Source: Fidelibacterota bacterium
GTDB lineage: Bacteria; Pseudomonadota; Alphaproteobacteria; Rhodospirillales; Rhodospirillaceae
DNA length: 64,000 nt
Assembly (NCBI GenBank): GCA_947472795.1
Contig: CANJBL010000011.1
Coordinates: 1 to 64,000, forward strand
Direction of reading: 5' to 3'
This document shows positions 49,701 through 57,557 of this stretch, in pieces. The position numbers and the translations under genes are program-made. Each line of letters begins with the position of its first letter. The stretch's first letter is position 1. Under the pieces are notes generated by a model, which ran no database searches, was not told where the DNA came from, and saw nothing but the letters and a program-made list of their open reading frames with translations.

Positions 49701-50115
49701 GGAAACGATTGAGACAGGGGGCGGAAAACAAAAGCCCCCTTTTGATCTGGGCTCCATTGACGAAATGGAGCCTCTACAATTTGAAACCTGGGTGCTGCGC
49801 CGCCTTCGAGACCGAGGCTACCGCGTATCGCGCACGCCACGTTCGCATGACTCAGGGGCCGACGGTATTGCTACGCACGCCCGGACTGGCAAGCGAATCA
49901 TTATCCAGTGTAAGCACACGCAAGGCGACGCGCTTTGTACTGAGGCTGCGGTATTGGACTTACTGCGGGCACGCTCAGCGTATCAGGCTGAGAAGGACAT
50001 ACTTGTGGCGATCACAAATGCAAAGGCGTTCAAACGGAGCGCCTTGGATATGGCCGAGAAATCAGGCGTCATCCTCATTGACCGGAGAGGGCTGGAAACA
50101 TGGCCGACGCTGTAG
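46783..50115 (+). CDS. zorD: Zorya antiphage protein ZorD (SNF2 helicase with Mrr-like nuclease)
   Basis: A 1110-residue effector of type I Zorya. Residues 1-480 are a poorly conserved N-terminal region. The SNF2 core has LADDMGLGKTVQALAF (about 507), the Walker B VLDEMQK (about 631), SPRAGGVGLTLTAANHVIHL (about 876) and DRVYRIGQ. The C-terminus is an Mrr-type nuclease: HDSGADGI (about 1026) and IIIQCKH (about 1042) carry the D and QxK catalytic residues. It lies 13 bp after zorC. Presence of ZorC and ZorD, with no ZorE, makes this type I. Confidence 0.94.
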   Translation: MSTTLTSSARQEGIQFHLREKPRFGAEKQLPISSWSERASEGCLAGVGILNAWTDDGIGKIDGDSVIVPHSQIASLAPNLAKALRLPDLLPLLLDIEHIGTFDQPSFQFNLAWIQRNQQPAFSAARTGAFLKYGLKEYRVSNPLFALVEALEAFNKSSSLTTDDRFMAWGKVREFLPTETEQSVRVTGYLRNTRVAHASRFSLDIRGGAKGFDFDPVLFGPEATKTDDDDHGVGPLNEVQSEDRSVLPPEMHQKFVKGRFREASECKPQYALGDGWYVVLDEPVRHALSIVRKAQMADVATRREFARRPGAFLAAAMGDKYDGALFVETQEYSARVQDIGLWQPKVIPWIKRKTEPWLPETFGLKIGASYVTLAPTEVPQLEEMVIAAIKAGQAIVSFKNEPVPATQGTLDALRQISGVIKPTNTKEGGPEVPPEKASEDEAILDGFYVLNSLSNLDETRFRVELNPRTPLSKGVPSSLKSTLKAHQLDGLKWLQDSWIAGESGVLLADDMGLGKTVQALAFLAWLRLAMAKGQIKSRPILIVAPTGLLDNWQQEHARHLIAPGLGKVLRAYGAGLKEIRQEEKVRGNDTTLGEPILDKQEMMNATWVLTTYETLRDYQLSFGAIPFAIAVLDEMQKVKTPGTMMTDAVANLNADFFVGLTGTPIENRLADLWCLFETLQPGLLGNVKDFSATYEKDEDPTKLRELKRQLEKGKSGRGVMLRRMKSDLAEGLPVRKPDFVYPTQMSPEQASAYDAAISEAKGSTDQGTMLRALHRLRSISLHPIHPETAADNEFIRMSARLNKAIEILDMIAKKEEKALIFLESLDFQATLAELIKRRYRLPRSPFIISGEISGPKRQAAVNAFQDETARPGFDVMILSPRAGGVGLTLTAANHVIHLSRWWNPAVEDQCTDRVYRIGQKKDVHVYYPQAIHPHYGAQSFDERLHNLLILKRNLSREMLLPPMRPDDTRKLFEETIETGGGKQKPPFDLGSIDEMEPLQFETWVLRRLRDRGYRVSRTPRSHDSGADGIATHARTGKRIIIQCKHTQGDALCTEAAVLDLLRARSAYQAEKDILVAITNAKAFKRSALDMAEKSGVILIDRRGLETWPTL

Positions 50116-50152
50116 GTCTCGCCGCTTGCTCGGTGGGGGCGATTAGGGGCCG

Positions 50153-51652
50153 ATGACACCAGCAATCCCAATCACAGCTGCGATGCTTTACGACCTAGTG
50201 CAGTGCCCGCATCGCGTCACGATGGATGCCTTCGGTGATCCTGCGAAGCGCGACAAGATCAGCCCTTTTGTTCAGCTACTGTGGGATCGCGGCACGGCAT
50301 TTGAGAAGCAGGTTGTAGGTCAACTTCAGCAACCGTTCCTGGACCTATCGCAGTTTTCTGGGAACGAGAAAGAGCGCCTGACTAGGGAAGCAATGGCTCG
50401 GCATGAGCCGTTGATTTATGGAGGTCGCATAAGCTCGGGCGACCTCCTTGGTGATCCTGATTTGCTACGCCTCGAAGGGAGTGGCTACGTCGCGGGAGAT
50501 ATCAAGTCCGGTTCTGGAGAAGAAGGCGGTTCGGACGGTGACGACGATGGAAATCCAAAGGTCCACTACGCCGTCCAACTTGCGCTCTATACGAATATCC
50601 TATCCGAGTTGAGAATGTCCGCAGGCCAACGCGCCTTTGTCTGGGATATTCACGGGCGTGAGGTCATATACGATTTCGACCTAACTTACGGGGTCAAAAA
50701 CCCAACAACCCTTTGGCACGAGTATGGAGCGGCACTGGCCGAAGCCAGGGCCATTGTCAGTAAAACTGCGACGACCCTTCCCGCGTTTAGTAGCGTATGC
50801 AAAAACTGTGTCTGGTATTCGGCTTGCGTTGATGCGCTGGAAAAGGCGGACGATCTTACTCTCATTCCGTTTCTGGGCAGGTCCAAGCGGGATGCAATGT
50901 ATGACCACGTTTCGACGACAAGTGATTTCGCGGCCTCGAATCCCGATTCCTACATCGACAAAAAGAAGACGAAGTTTCCTGGAATCGGTCCAGAATCATT
51001 GCGGAAGTTTCATGCTCGGGCACAATTAGTTTCAACCAAGGGATCACAGCCGTACCTATCCGCGCCTGTGACATTGCCCACTTCCGACCACGAGCTATTT
51101 TTCGACATTGAAGTCGATCCGATGCGGGATATTTGTTACCTCCACGGCTTTGTGGAGAGACGGAATGGTGATGACGACTCCGAACGCTTTGTCTACTTCC
51201 TGGCTGAAACACCCGACGCTGCGGCAGAGGAACGAGCTTTTCGAGGGGCATGGGAGTACATGCACGCGGCTCCCGCGGCGGCTATCTACTACTACTCAAA
51301 ATATGAGCGCACGATCTATCGGAAGCTCCAGGCCAAGTACCCGGGCGTTTGCTCCGCCGACAAGGTTGAACAGTTGTTCCATCCCTGGCGGGCGGTAGAC
51401 CTCTACTTCGATGTTGTGCTTAAGGCCACTGAATGGCCGACGCGGGATTTCTCACTCAAGACGCTTGCCAAATTCTTGGGCTTTAAGTGGCGAGATACTC
51501 ACCCCTCCGGCGCAGCATCTATTGAATGGTTCCATCGCTGGGTCGAGACAGGGGATAGGGAAATCCGCCAACGAATCCTCGACTACAATGAGGACGATTG
51601 CCGCGCTACTCGCGTATTGCTGGATGGAATCCGGGGGCTGTCCGCCGCCTGA
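50153..51652 (+). CDS. TM0106-family RecB-like nuclease
   Basis: A 499-residue protein with a Cas4/RecB-like N-terminal nuclease. One cysteine lies in VQCPHRV and three in VCKNCVWYSAC (about 215-225), set up for an iron-sulfur cluster; the active site is DPDLLRLEG then VAGDIKSG. The C-terminal half is an RNase H-fold 3'-5' exonuclease-like domain (LFFDIEVDPMRD near 314, DYNEDDCRATR at the end). It starts 37 bp after zorD on the same strand and is probably co-transcribed with Zorya, although it is not a canonical Zorya member. It could process DNA released by ZorD. Confidence 0.85.
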   Translation: MTPAIPITAAMLYDLVQCPHRVTMDAFGDPAKRDKISPFVQLLWDRGTAFEKQVVGQLQQPFLDLSQFSGNEKERLTREAMARHEPLIYGGRISSGDLLGDPDLLRLEGSGYVAGDIKSGSGEEGGSDGDDDGNPKVHYAVQLALYTNILSELRMSAGQRAFVWDIHGREVIYDFDLTYGVKNPTTLWHEYGAALAEARAIVSKTATTLPAFSSVCKNCVWYSACVDALEKADDLTLIPFLGRSKRDAMYDHVSTTSDFAASNPDSYIDKKKTKFPGIGPESLRKFHARAQLVSTKGSQPYLSAPVTLPTSDHELFFDIEVDPMRDICYLHGFVERRNGDDDSERFVYFLAETPDAAAEERAFRGAWEYMHAAPAAAIYYYSKYERTIYRKLQAKYPGVCSADKVEQLFHPWRAVDLYFDVVLKATEWPTRDFSLKTLAKFLGFKWRDTHPSGAASIEWFHRWVETGDREIRQRILDYNEDDCRATRVLLDGIRGLSAA

Positions 51653-51674
51653 TGCAAATGCAGTCTTCCTATCC

Positions 51675-52700
51675 CTAGCTGGAAGTGGCGGTGAATTGTT
51701 TCTTCGCAGATTCGACAATTTTTAAAAACGTGGCGTGGTCGCTAACCTGCCGTAGTCGCGCTTCAATCATACTTTGTCTAATTACTTCACCAACGTTTCG
51801 GTGATTAGGTGCCCACGTTTTAAATAGGCGATAAACATCAGGTGACTTATCCGACATTTTGGCAAAGGCATCCTGTAGGTTCTTGTGATCTCCATCCAAG
51901 GCCTTGGCGACTTGCTCCGTGTAGAACTCCGCAAGTCCTTCGACCACCGCAAGGTCTGTTCCGGCGAAACGGTCTGTGCTCCATGTGTTTCCATCAATAT
52001 CGAGGCCAAGGTGCGTATAGGCGTGGGCTAGTTCGTGCGCCAAAACTATGACCGTCATATCTTCAACTGAAATATCCAAGGCTTTGGAGAAGAGACCGAT
52101 AACTAACCAATAGAGGTGAATTTCTCCCCGCCGAAAAAAATACGCACCGAGAATGTCTTGCTCAATGGCATAAATCTGTTTGAGCGAATCCGTTGGAAAC
52201 CGTTTCAATAGCGATTCGATTAGTAATCGTGCGTATCTGATTTTTTCATGGTGAATTTCAATGCTTGATGGACCCACATCAAGCTCAAGATTTGGATACC
52301 TAGAGAGTATGAAGTCGGTCCGCTTGTTGAGCAGATCAAGCCCTGACTTTGTCGCTTCCAGGATGCTCTTGTGTCCAAGTACCCAAAAGGCCAATTCTTC
52401 ATAGTGCTTATCTAAGGCAACCGCGAGGGGACTCGGCAGGCCATCTTGAACAATCACCCGTATCTGAGTGCGCGTCGTCTCGTCCACTAGTTTGAGCCCC
52501 GTGGCGCGTCGAAGCTGCTCTCGCACCCTCACATTCCACCGTTTGAACGCCGCACTGACCAGGCCCCGCGCCTCTTCTCCAACAATCTCCTGTAGTTTGG
52601 CTATTGTTTGCGAGTGAAACACTATCGACAAAGGTGCGTCCGGCCCGATTGTGGCCGCAGCGTAGAACTTGTCAGAACCTCCAAATATTTGGGCGGGCAT
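51675..52700 (-). CDS. Gluzincin-like zinc metallopeptidase, unknown family
   Basis: A 341-residue protein. VIVLAHELAHAYTHLG (about 218-224) is a zinc HExxH site, and VVEGLAEFYTEQVAKAL about 40 residues later supplies the downstream Glu of gluzincins. The first 200 residues show no known domain. There is no signal peptide, so it acts in the cytoplasm. It is convergent with the TM0106 nuclease, 22 bp apart. A proteolytic toxin or defence effector is possible. Confidence 0.7.
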   Translation of the reverse strand: MPAQIFGGSDKFYAAATIGPDAPLSIVFHSQTIAKLQEIVGEEARGLVSAAFKRWNVRVREQLRRATGLKLVDETTRTQIRVIVQDGLPSPLAVALDKHYEELAFWVLGHKSILEATKSGLDLLNKRTDFILSRYPNLELDVGPSSIEIHHEKIRYARLLIESLLKRFPTDSLKQIYAIEQDILGAYFFRRGEIHLYWLVIGLFSKALDISVEDMTVIVLAHELAHAYTHLGLDIDGNTWSTDRFAGTDLAVVEGLAEFYTEQVAKALDGDHKNLQDAFAKMSDKSPDVYRLFKTWAPNHRNVGEVIRQSMIEARLRQVSDHATFLKIVESAKKQFTATSS

Positions 52701-52780
52701 CTGATTATTTCACCTTATCTCTGAACCGCACTTCGGTAGCATCGTGATCCAACTAGGGGCTACGTTCGCTCTATCCGCAG

Positions 52781-53500
52781 TCAGAAAGTAATCTCTGCCA
52801 TCAAGGCCGCATGATCTGAAATCGCATCACTTCTACCGGCCAAAATGTGCCCATCCAAGTCAGTGACGTATCGAGCATTTTGGATGTGGCACAGACCGTT
52901 GCCGAGAATGTGATCTACTTCCGAGCGCCTTTCACCGGCACCGAAGTAGCTGGCGGTCCCAACCGGCGTTGCTCTGCGCCATCCCAACGACAGGATACGC
53001 CGAAAATGTTCTCCGCCCCTTGACCGCCTAGATTTCAAGCCGACGTTTAGGTCGCCGAGTATTACAGAAGGCTGATTCAGAAAGAAGGCCGCAATGCCTT
53101 CAAGCCAATCCCAAGCATTGAACACCAGCCCCGCTTCTTGCTTCACGTACCAAGGAATACGCACCCCAACGATGGATACTCCTGCTGCGGGGATACAAAC
53201 ACCGAGTACGTTCGAGGGAAATTGCAGGTCAAAGTCCGGTAGCCGAATATCCAACGGCTCTAGGGGGTGCCTTGACGCAATCAGGACTCGATTTGCCTTC
53301 GCGCCCGTGACCTTCGATATTGCTTGATGCGCCCACCCCGCCCGATGGAGAGCATCTGCAAAGGACGCTTCGTGTTCCTGAGGGTAAAACTCAGTAAGAA
53401 CCAATACGTCGGCACCAAGCGCAATGGCAGCATTTGCGGCATCAGGACGAAACCGCACCATTCCCACCCGGTTGTTAAGGTTCCAAGTAGCAATTAACAT
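52781..53500 (-). CDS. Endonuclease/exonuclease/phosphatase family protein
   Basis: A 239-residue EEP-fold enzyme: MLIATWNLNNR, EFYPQEHE, VILGDLNVGL and SDHAAL supply the Asn, Glu, Asp-x-Asn and Asp-His catalytic set. It could cut DNA, RNA or a phosphoester. It is back to back with the PD-(D/E)XK-like gene, the start codons separated by 53 bp, so the pair shares a promoter region. Confidence 0.86.
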   Translation of the reverse strand: MLIATWNLNNRVGMVRFRPDAANAAIALGADVLVLTEFYPQEHEASFADALHRAGWAHQAISKVTGAKANRVLIASRHPLEPLDIRLPDFDLQFPSNVLGVCIPAAGVSIVGVRIPWYVKQEAGLVFNAWDWLEGIAAFFLNQPSVILGDLNVGLKSRRSRGGEHFRRILSLGWRRATPVGTASYFGAGERRSEVDHILGNGLCHIQNARYVTDLDGHILAGRSDAISDHAALMAEITF

Positions 53501-53553
53501 TTGAAGTGCCCAAAACTCGAACTGCATCGTTCCGCCGCGAAGGTATCAAAGAA

Positions 53554-54450
53554 ATGGCGATTGCGCCGCTAAGACCCGACGAGATTGAGCAGATTGAGTG
53601 CAATATCTTTTGGAAGGCGCGGCCCATTGTCCGCGAGCGAATAGATTTCCCTTGGCATCGGGATGCGAAGAAATCCCCGACTGCTGGCCGCGTGGAATCC
53701 TCTCAAGCACTTGCAATAGAGTTTTTCGGCACGGTCTCCGCTCTTAGCTCCAAGAATACGATCCTGGAGACTTGGATCAGTGCCCTTCGATTGAACGTCA
53801 AGGGCCCATGGAAGATCGAGACTGAGGCGCTGGTGCCGCGAGACCTCTTAGGGGAGCCTCGTCCGACGCAGATCGACGCCCTAGCTCTCGGACAGGGAGG
53901 AGTCATTGTCTTTGAGTGCAAATTCACGGAACAAGATGGGGGAGGATGCAGCCAGCCATCGCCGATTGGTGATGGGGCGCATAAAGGTCAGGTGCAATGC
54001 ACCGGCAGCTATGAACACCAAACAAACCCGGTTAACGGTCGAGCTTCCCGCTGCGCTCTAACCGCAAAGGGAATCAGGTATTGGGAGCATGTGCCCACAG
54101 TCATGGATTTTGATCCGACCATCGAATATCGACCATGCCCGTTTAGGGGCGGCTGGTATCAATGGATGCGAAATCTTGTCACCGCTGCGGCAATGAGCAA
54201 ACGCGATCAAATTCCCGCAGCTTTTGTCGTCGTTTATGCTGATGGCCCATTTCCGATGGCACAAAAAGTCAGGAGCGCAGATTGGCAGCGATTAGATGCA
54301 TCGGTCGCCGGGAAAGCGGTGCCCCTTCGCACAGCGTCCTATCAGTACCTTCTCAAGATGGCCCTCGACGCCGCAACAGTTGAGGAACGCCCGATCCTCG
54401 CTGAATTGGAAACGTGGATGAACGACAAATACGCAGAGGTAAGCGGCTAA
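53554..54450 (+). CDS. PD-(D/E)XK-like protein, probable nuclease
   Basis: A 298-residue protein of the kind annotated as PGN_0703-like restriction endonuclease. The catalytic stretch is PTQIDALALGQGGVIVFECK, with D and E-x-K, and the sequence then gives TEQDGGGC. No methyltransferase lies beside it, so a stand-alone nuclease or restriction role is inferred. The ATG at 53554 has AAGG at 10 nt; a GTG at 53506 is possible. Confidence 0.75.
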   Translation: MAIAPLRPDEIEQIECNIFWKARPIVRERIDFPWHRDAKKSPTAGRVESSQALAIEFFGTVSALSSKNTILETWISALRLNVKGPWKIETEALVPRDLLGEPRPTQIDALALGQGGVIVFECKFTEQDGGGCSQPSPIGDGAHKGQVQCTGSYEHQTNPVNGRASRCALTAKGIRYWEHVPTVMDFDPTIEYRPCPFRGGWYQWMRNLVTAAAMSKRDQIPAAFVVVYADGPFPMAQKVRSADWQRLDASVAGKAVPLRTASYQYLLKMALDAATVEERPILAELETWMNDKYAEVSG

Positions 54451-54479
54451 TGGGGGCGGCTCTCTGCGTTCGCATCGGC

Positions 54480-55025
54480 TTATTCAGCCAGGTGGCCCTT
54501 GGCCCACAGGAGAGCATCTAACGCTGCGCGTTTTGCTTCATCCTGCGACCCATACTTTCTTTTTCCGAATTGGCTGCGGTCAGTTTCGCGGTGCGTGACT
54601 TTGAGCGCCCAGTGAGGAGCCTTTAGGTCGGTAGACTTGAATACGGTGATATTGAACCCTTCCGTATTTAAATAGGCATTGCCCTTGGCGGATATGGTCC
54701 AAGTTCGCTCCGTCCATGCCTTTCTACGCCTCGCCCTCCCCGCCATCTTTTTTTCACGAAGTCGGGGTCCAACGTAGTCTTGCGACATGTGTTCAGCGCA
54801 TATGCAGCCTACGCCGAGTGTGCCGCGATAGGTGGGATGCTCCATGAAATGCACGAACCTAATCTCCACGCTTTCGCACATTTCACATATTTGCGATGGC
54901 TCCCCCAAATCCTCATCGCCGACACAAGTCCAGCCCTTGTGTGGCACATCCTTTTGCGACCACTTGCCGCGTTGCGTATGACCTTCCGTCATAGAGGTGA
55001 AGTATTCTCCGAAGGTTGCCACCAA
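54480..55025 (-). CDS. Hypothetical zinc-ribbon-like protein
   Basis: A 181-residue protein with CEMCESVEIRFVH and GVGCICAEHM, a probable zinc-ribbon, and a basic middle (REKKMAGRARRRKAW). No family recognised. It follows the DUF2188 gene by 5 bp; the likely start is a TTG at 55025 or a GTG one codon later, with translational coupling. ATG at 54992 is the fallback. Confidence 0.6.
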   Translation of the reverse strand: MVATFGEYFTSMTEGHTQRGKWSQKDVPHKGWTCVGDEDLGEPSQICEMCESVEIRFVHFMEHPTYRGTLGVGCICAEHMSQDYVGPRLREKKMAGRARRRKAWTERTWTISAKGNAYLNTEGFNITVFKSTDLKAPHWALKVTHRETDRSQFGKRKYGSQDEAKRAALDALLWAKGHLAE

Positions 55026-55030
55026 TGAAA

Positions 55031-55276
55031 TCAGTGTTCCTTGTCACGAGGCGGGAACGGATCGTTTCCTGGTGCAATCGTATCTTTGCTACGGATTAGG
55101 TGGTTGCGGCCCATCGTAGTGAGTTCACCGCCTCCCTGATTATGGAGCATTTCCGTCGCCGACTTAATCGCGTCGCCTTGCTTGTCGTGGAGGCTGGAAG
55201 CGCGTTCTGCATTGTTCAATTTGTTGGCCCATTGGCCGTCTGGACGTTGATAAACGGTACGATCATTCTTGCTCAT
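55031..55276 (-). CDS. DUF2188 domain-containing small protein
   Basis: An 81-residue protein of DUF2188 type (VYQRPDGQWANKLNNAER ... ATEMLHNQGGGEL). These small proteins bear similarity to phage and restriction-island genes; their function is unknown. GGAG precedes the ATG. It is in a minus-strand run of four small genes. Confidence 0.8.
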   Translation of the reverse strand: MSKNDRTVYQRPDGQWANKLNNAERASSLHDKQGDAIKSATEMLHNQGGGELTTMGRNHLIRSKDTIAPGNDPFPPRDKEH

Positions 55277-55304
55277 ATTCGTGGCTCCTCTTCTGACTAG
55301 CGGT

Positions 55305-55757
55305 TCAACAGATTACCGGCAGACACTTCGGTGTGAGCACGTCTAGGCCGATGTGAGATAAATAACCGGCAGGAAGTCCGGCGAGAAATCCCGCAAAAAG
55401 TCTGAACATCATTTCCAGGAAGCCGTGCCACATCCGTTCTAAATCCGTCTGACTTTGGTTCCGGTATCGAGCGTGGTCTTCGGCCATCACCCGACACTCA
55501 GTTTGCCAGGATTGAAGGTTGTCCAGGTACCACTTCGCCACCACCGACACTGGGATAGCACCATGGCCGATGCCACGGTGATTGGGGCTCGTAGGGGGAT
55601 CAACCCAATCGGGGGCCTTCGCCCCGACTACTCCGCCAAAGCATCCGCCGATGATTTCAAGGACAACCTGCGGCGGGGGCTGTTGAACTGCCGTGATGTA
55701 TGCGAATCCGCCACCGACTGTTCCGCCTACAGCGGCGTGCAATTTTCCATTCGCCAT
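55305..55757 (-). CDS. DUF457/YdjM-like membrane-associated protein
   Basis: A 150-residue protein with histidines spaced as in the YdjM/DUF457 family (metal-dependent hydrolase-like): KLHAAVGG, PNHRGIGHGAIP and YLSHIGLDVLTP. Two or three membrane segments are apparent. AAGGAG precedes the ATG. Family call fair, function unknown. Confidence 0.65.
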   Translation of the reverse strand: MANGKLHAAVGGTVGGGFAYITAVQQPPPQVVLEIIGGCFGGVVGAKAPDWVDPPTSPNHRGIGHGAIPVSVVAKWYLDNLQSWQTECRVMAEDHARYRNQSQTDLERMWHGFLEMMFRLFAGFLAGLPAGYLSHIGLDVLTPKCLPVIC

Positions 55758-55791
55758 GAAAGCTCCTTAGTCCCGATAGGATTGCTCGGTT

Positions 55792-56067
55792 TCAACGACA
55801 TTCCGGCAGTGCGAGTAGATTGTCATTCCAGACTCCGTCGGCGTGTGTGCGGACATAGTCGCCATGTGGTCCGTGAACCACGCCAACATCCGCCCGTCTG
55901 CCGTTAACCGACGTATAGAAAGTGTTCGTCTTGCCGTTGATCGAGTTGATGACCTCCTGCCGGGTCCAGCGCCATCCGCCGCCGCCGGGGCCTCCAAGGT
56001 GGGTGATCCCTTCGTGCGTGTCAGAGCGGGGCTGCTTGTTGATGCAGGAGACTTGAACGTCGGACAT
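55792..56067 (-). CDS. DUF3892 domain-containing protein
   Basis: A 91-residue protein with the DUF3892 pattern: VSCINKQPRSDTHEGITHLG, then WTRQEVINSINGKTNTFYTS. Function unknown. It is the first gene of the minus-strand group that shares a control region with the XRE/ImmA pair. Confidence 0.78.
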   Translation of the reverse strand: MSDVQVSCINKQPRSDTHEGITHLGGPGGGGWRWTRQEVINSINGKTNTFYTSVNGRRADVGVVHGPHGDYVRTHADGVWNDNLLALPECR

Positions 56068-56091
56068 TCTTTGGACCTTTTGCCAGAATCG

Positions 56092-56163
56092 AACGTTTCG
56101 TAAGATAAATCAGACGTTGCGCGTGCGTCAAGTCGAATGATACGTTTCGTTCAGTTTATCTTA
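56092..56163. promoter_or_regulatory. Divergent control region with paired operator-like repeats
   Basis: ACGTTTCGT occurs twice as a direct repeat (56093-56101 and 56142-56150), each next to one arm of an inverted repeat, TAAGATAAA (56101-56109) and TTTATCTTA (56155-56163). The four elements lie between the DUF3892 gene and the XRE regulator. The XRE protein is the obvious ligand. Confidence 0.6.
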
Positions 56164-56175
56164 TGAGGGCTATTA

Positions 56176-56502
56176 ATGACGTTTTCTCAAAGACTTAAGG
56201 AGCTTCGCCTGAAGGCCAATCAATCGCTTCAGGAAGTGGCGGACGCGGTGTCAGCGTCAAAAGCTCACGTCTGGGAGTTAGAACGAGGCACCAGCAAAAA
56301 TCCGTCAATCGACCTTCTTCAGCGTCTAGCGACCCATTTCAAGGTCACCGTCAGTTACCTCATAGATGCCGAATCTCTCGGCGACGCCAAGGCGCAGAGC
56401 TTTTTCCGTAAGCATGAAGCTAATTTGACGAAGATGACCGATGAGGATCTCGCCTACCTGGGATCGCTAGTCGAGCGCCTGAGCAAGACCGATGGGGACT
56501 GA
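56176..56502 (+). CDS. XRE-family helix-turn-helix regulator
   Basis: A 108-residue repressor with a classic XRE HTH (RLKELRLKANQSLQEVADAV ... SKAHVWELERGTSKNPSIDL). It overlaps the ImmA-like peptidase gene by 11 bp; XRE/ImmA pairs regulate mobile elements, with ImmA cutting the repressor on DNA damage. It likely binds the repeats just upstream. Confidence 0.92.
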   Translation: MTFSQRLKELRLKANQSLQEVADAVSASKAHVWELERGTSKNPSIDLLQRLATHFKVTVSYLIDAESLGDAKAQSFFRKHEANLTKMTDEDLAYLGSLVERLSKTDGD

Positions 56503-57409
56503 GATCAAAATTGATCTCATGGCCCTCAGCGATATTGGAGGGCAGCCATTAAGACTCGCAGCTGAAGTCCATCGTCAACTACGTGCCACACACGGTGATG
56601 TTCCGATCCCTCTTCCCCTGGACCAACTCGCTAAAGCGGTTGGAATTAGGCAAATAGAAAAACGCCGCACGGATGCTTACGAAGGCGCGCTCATCACAGA
56701 TTCGGACAAGACAAAGGGCATCGTCATCGTGCGCGATGGTATGCCACTTGGGCGAACACGATTTACCATCGGGCACGAGCTTGGTCATTTTCTGAACCCG
56801 TTTCATCGCGCACACTCTGGAACATTTGAGTGCAAGTCGGCGGGGATGACAGCATGGCGCGATGACGGCACGAAATGGAACGAGCGCCCTATCGAGAATC
56901 GTGTCGAAATCGAGGCCAATGAATTTTCGCTTAGCCTACTTGTCCCAATGCCTGAATTTAAGAGGGCCAGAAAAACATTGGCCGGGTGTGACATAGAACA
57001 CATCGTCAAATTGGCGAATGAATACGAAGTATCCAAGGAGGTGATGGCTGGCCTCTACGTGAATAACGCACCTGAGAAAATCGGCATCATCACGTCGAAA
57101 GATGGCTGTGCGATGCGATTTATCCTCCCACGCGAATTTCCTTATCTGGGAATGAGAAAGGGGATGCCGCTACCAGCTTTATCCTTCGCCCGCGATTTTT
57201 TGACGAAAGCCACGCCTGGCGCTGCATCGGAGCTTACCGAAGTGCGGACTGATACGTGGTTAGATCGCCGGGGCAGCGTAACTACACTCTACGAGCAAAC
57301 GCTCGCACAACAGGACGGCTGGGCTCTCACTATGCTCGTGGTTGATGAAGCCGCTGAAGATTTGGGGGAAGACGATGATGATTCCGAGTGGAATCGTCGA
57401 GCGAAGTAA
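56492..57409 (+). CDS. ImmA/IrrE family metallo-endopeptidase
   Basis: A 305-residue protein with an HExxH zinc site FTIGHELGHFLNPFH (about 93) and the second part ENRVEIEANEFSLSLLVP that completes the ImmA/IrrE fold. The C-terminal half (about 170-305) is variable and acidic at the end. It is translated with the XRE repressor through an 11-bp overlap. A role as antirepressor or defence switch is likely. Confidence 0.92.
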   Translation: MGTEIKIDLMALSDIGGQPLRLAAEVHRQLRATHGDVPIPLPLDQLAKAVGIRQIEKRRTDAYEGALITDSDKTKGIVIVRDGMPLGRTRFTIGHELGHFLNPFHRAHSGTFECKSAGMTAWRDDGTKWNERPIENRVEIEANEFSLSLLVPMPEFKRARKTLAGCDIEHIVKLANEYEVSKEVMAGLYVNNAPEKIGIITSKDGCAMRFILPREFPYLGMRKGMPLPALSFARDFLTKATPGAASELTEVRTDTWLDRRGSVTTLYEQTLAQQDGWALTMLVVDEAAEDLGEDDDDSEWNRRAK

Positions 57410-57557
57410 AGTGAGCCCAGTCGAGTAAGCTAGTGCTTGGCTAGCCTGCGTTTCTGCCGACGACCGCGTCATCTCACCTGGTCATATAGTCTACAACTAC
57501 TTTGGGTTATTATATCCACGTTACTCTCTCTTTTGGGGAGCTTTGGTGGGGACGAAA

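Noticed and set aside
46783-50115. ZorD as a BREX or DISARM helicase
   Set aside because: The gene follows MotA/MotB-like zorA and zorB and zorC and has the Mrr nuclease end, while no brx or drm genes are present.
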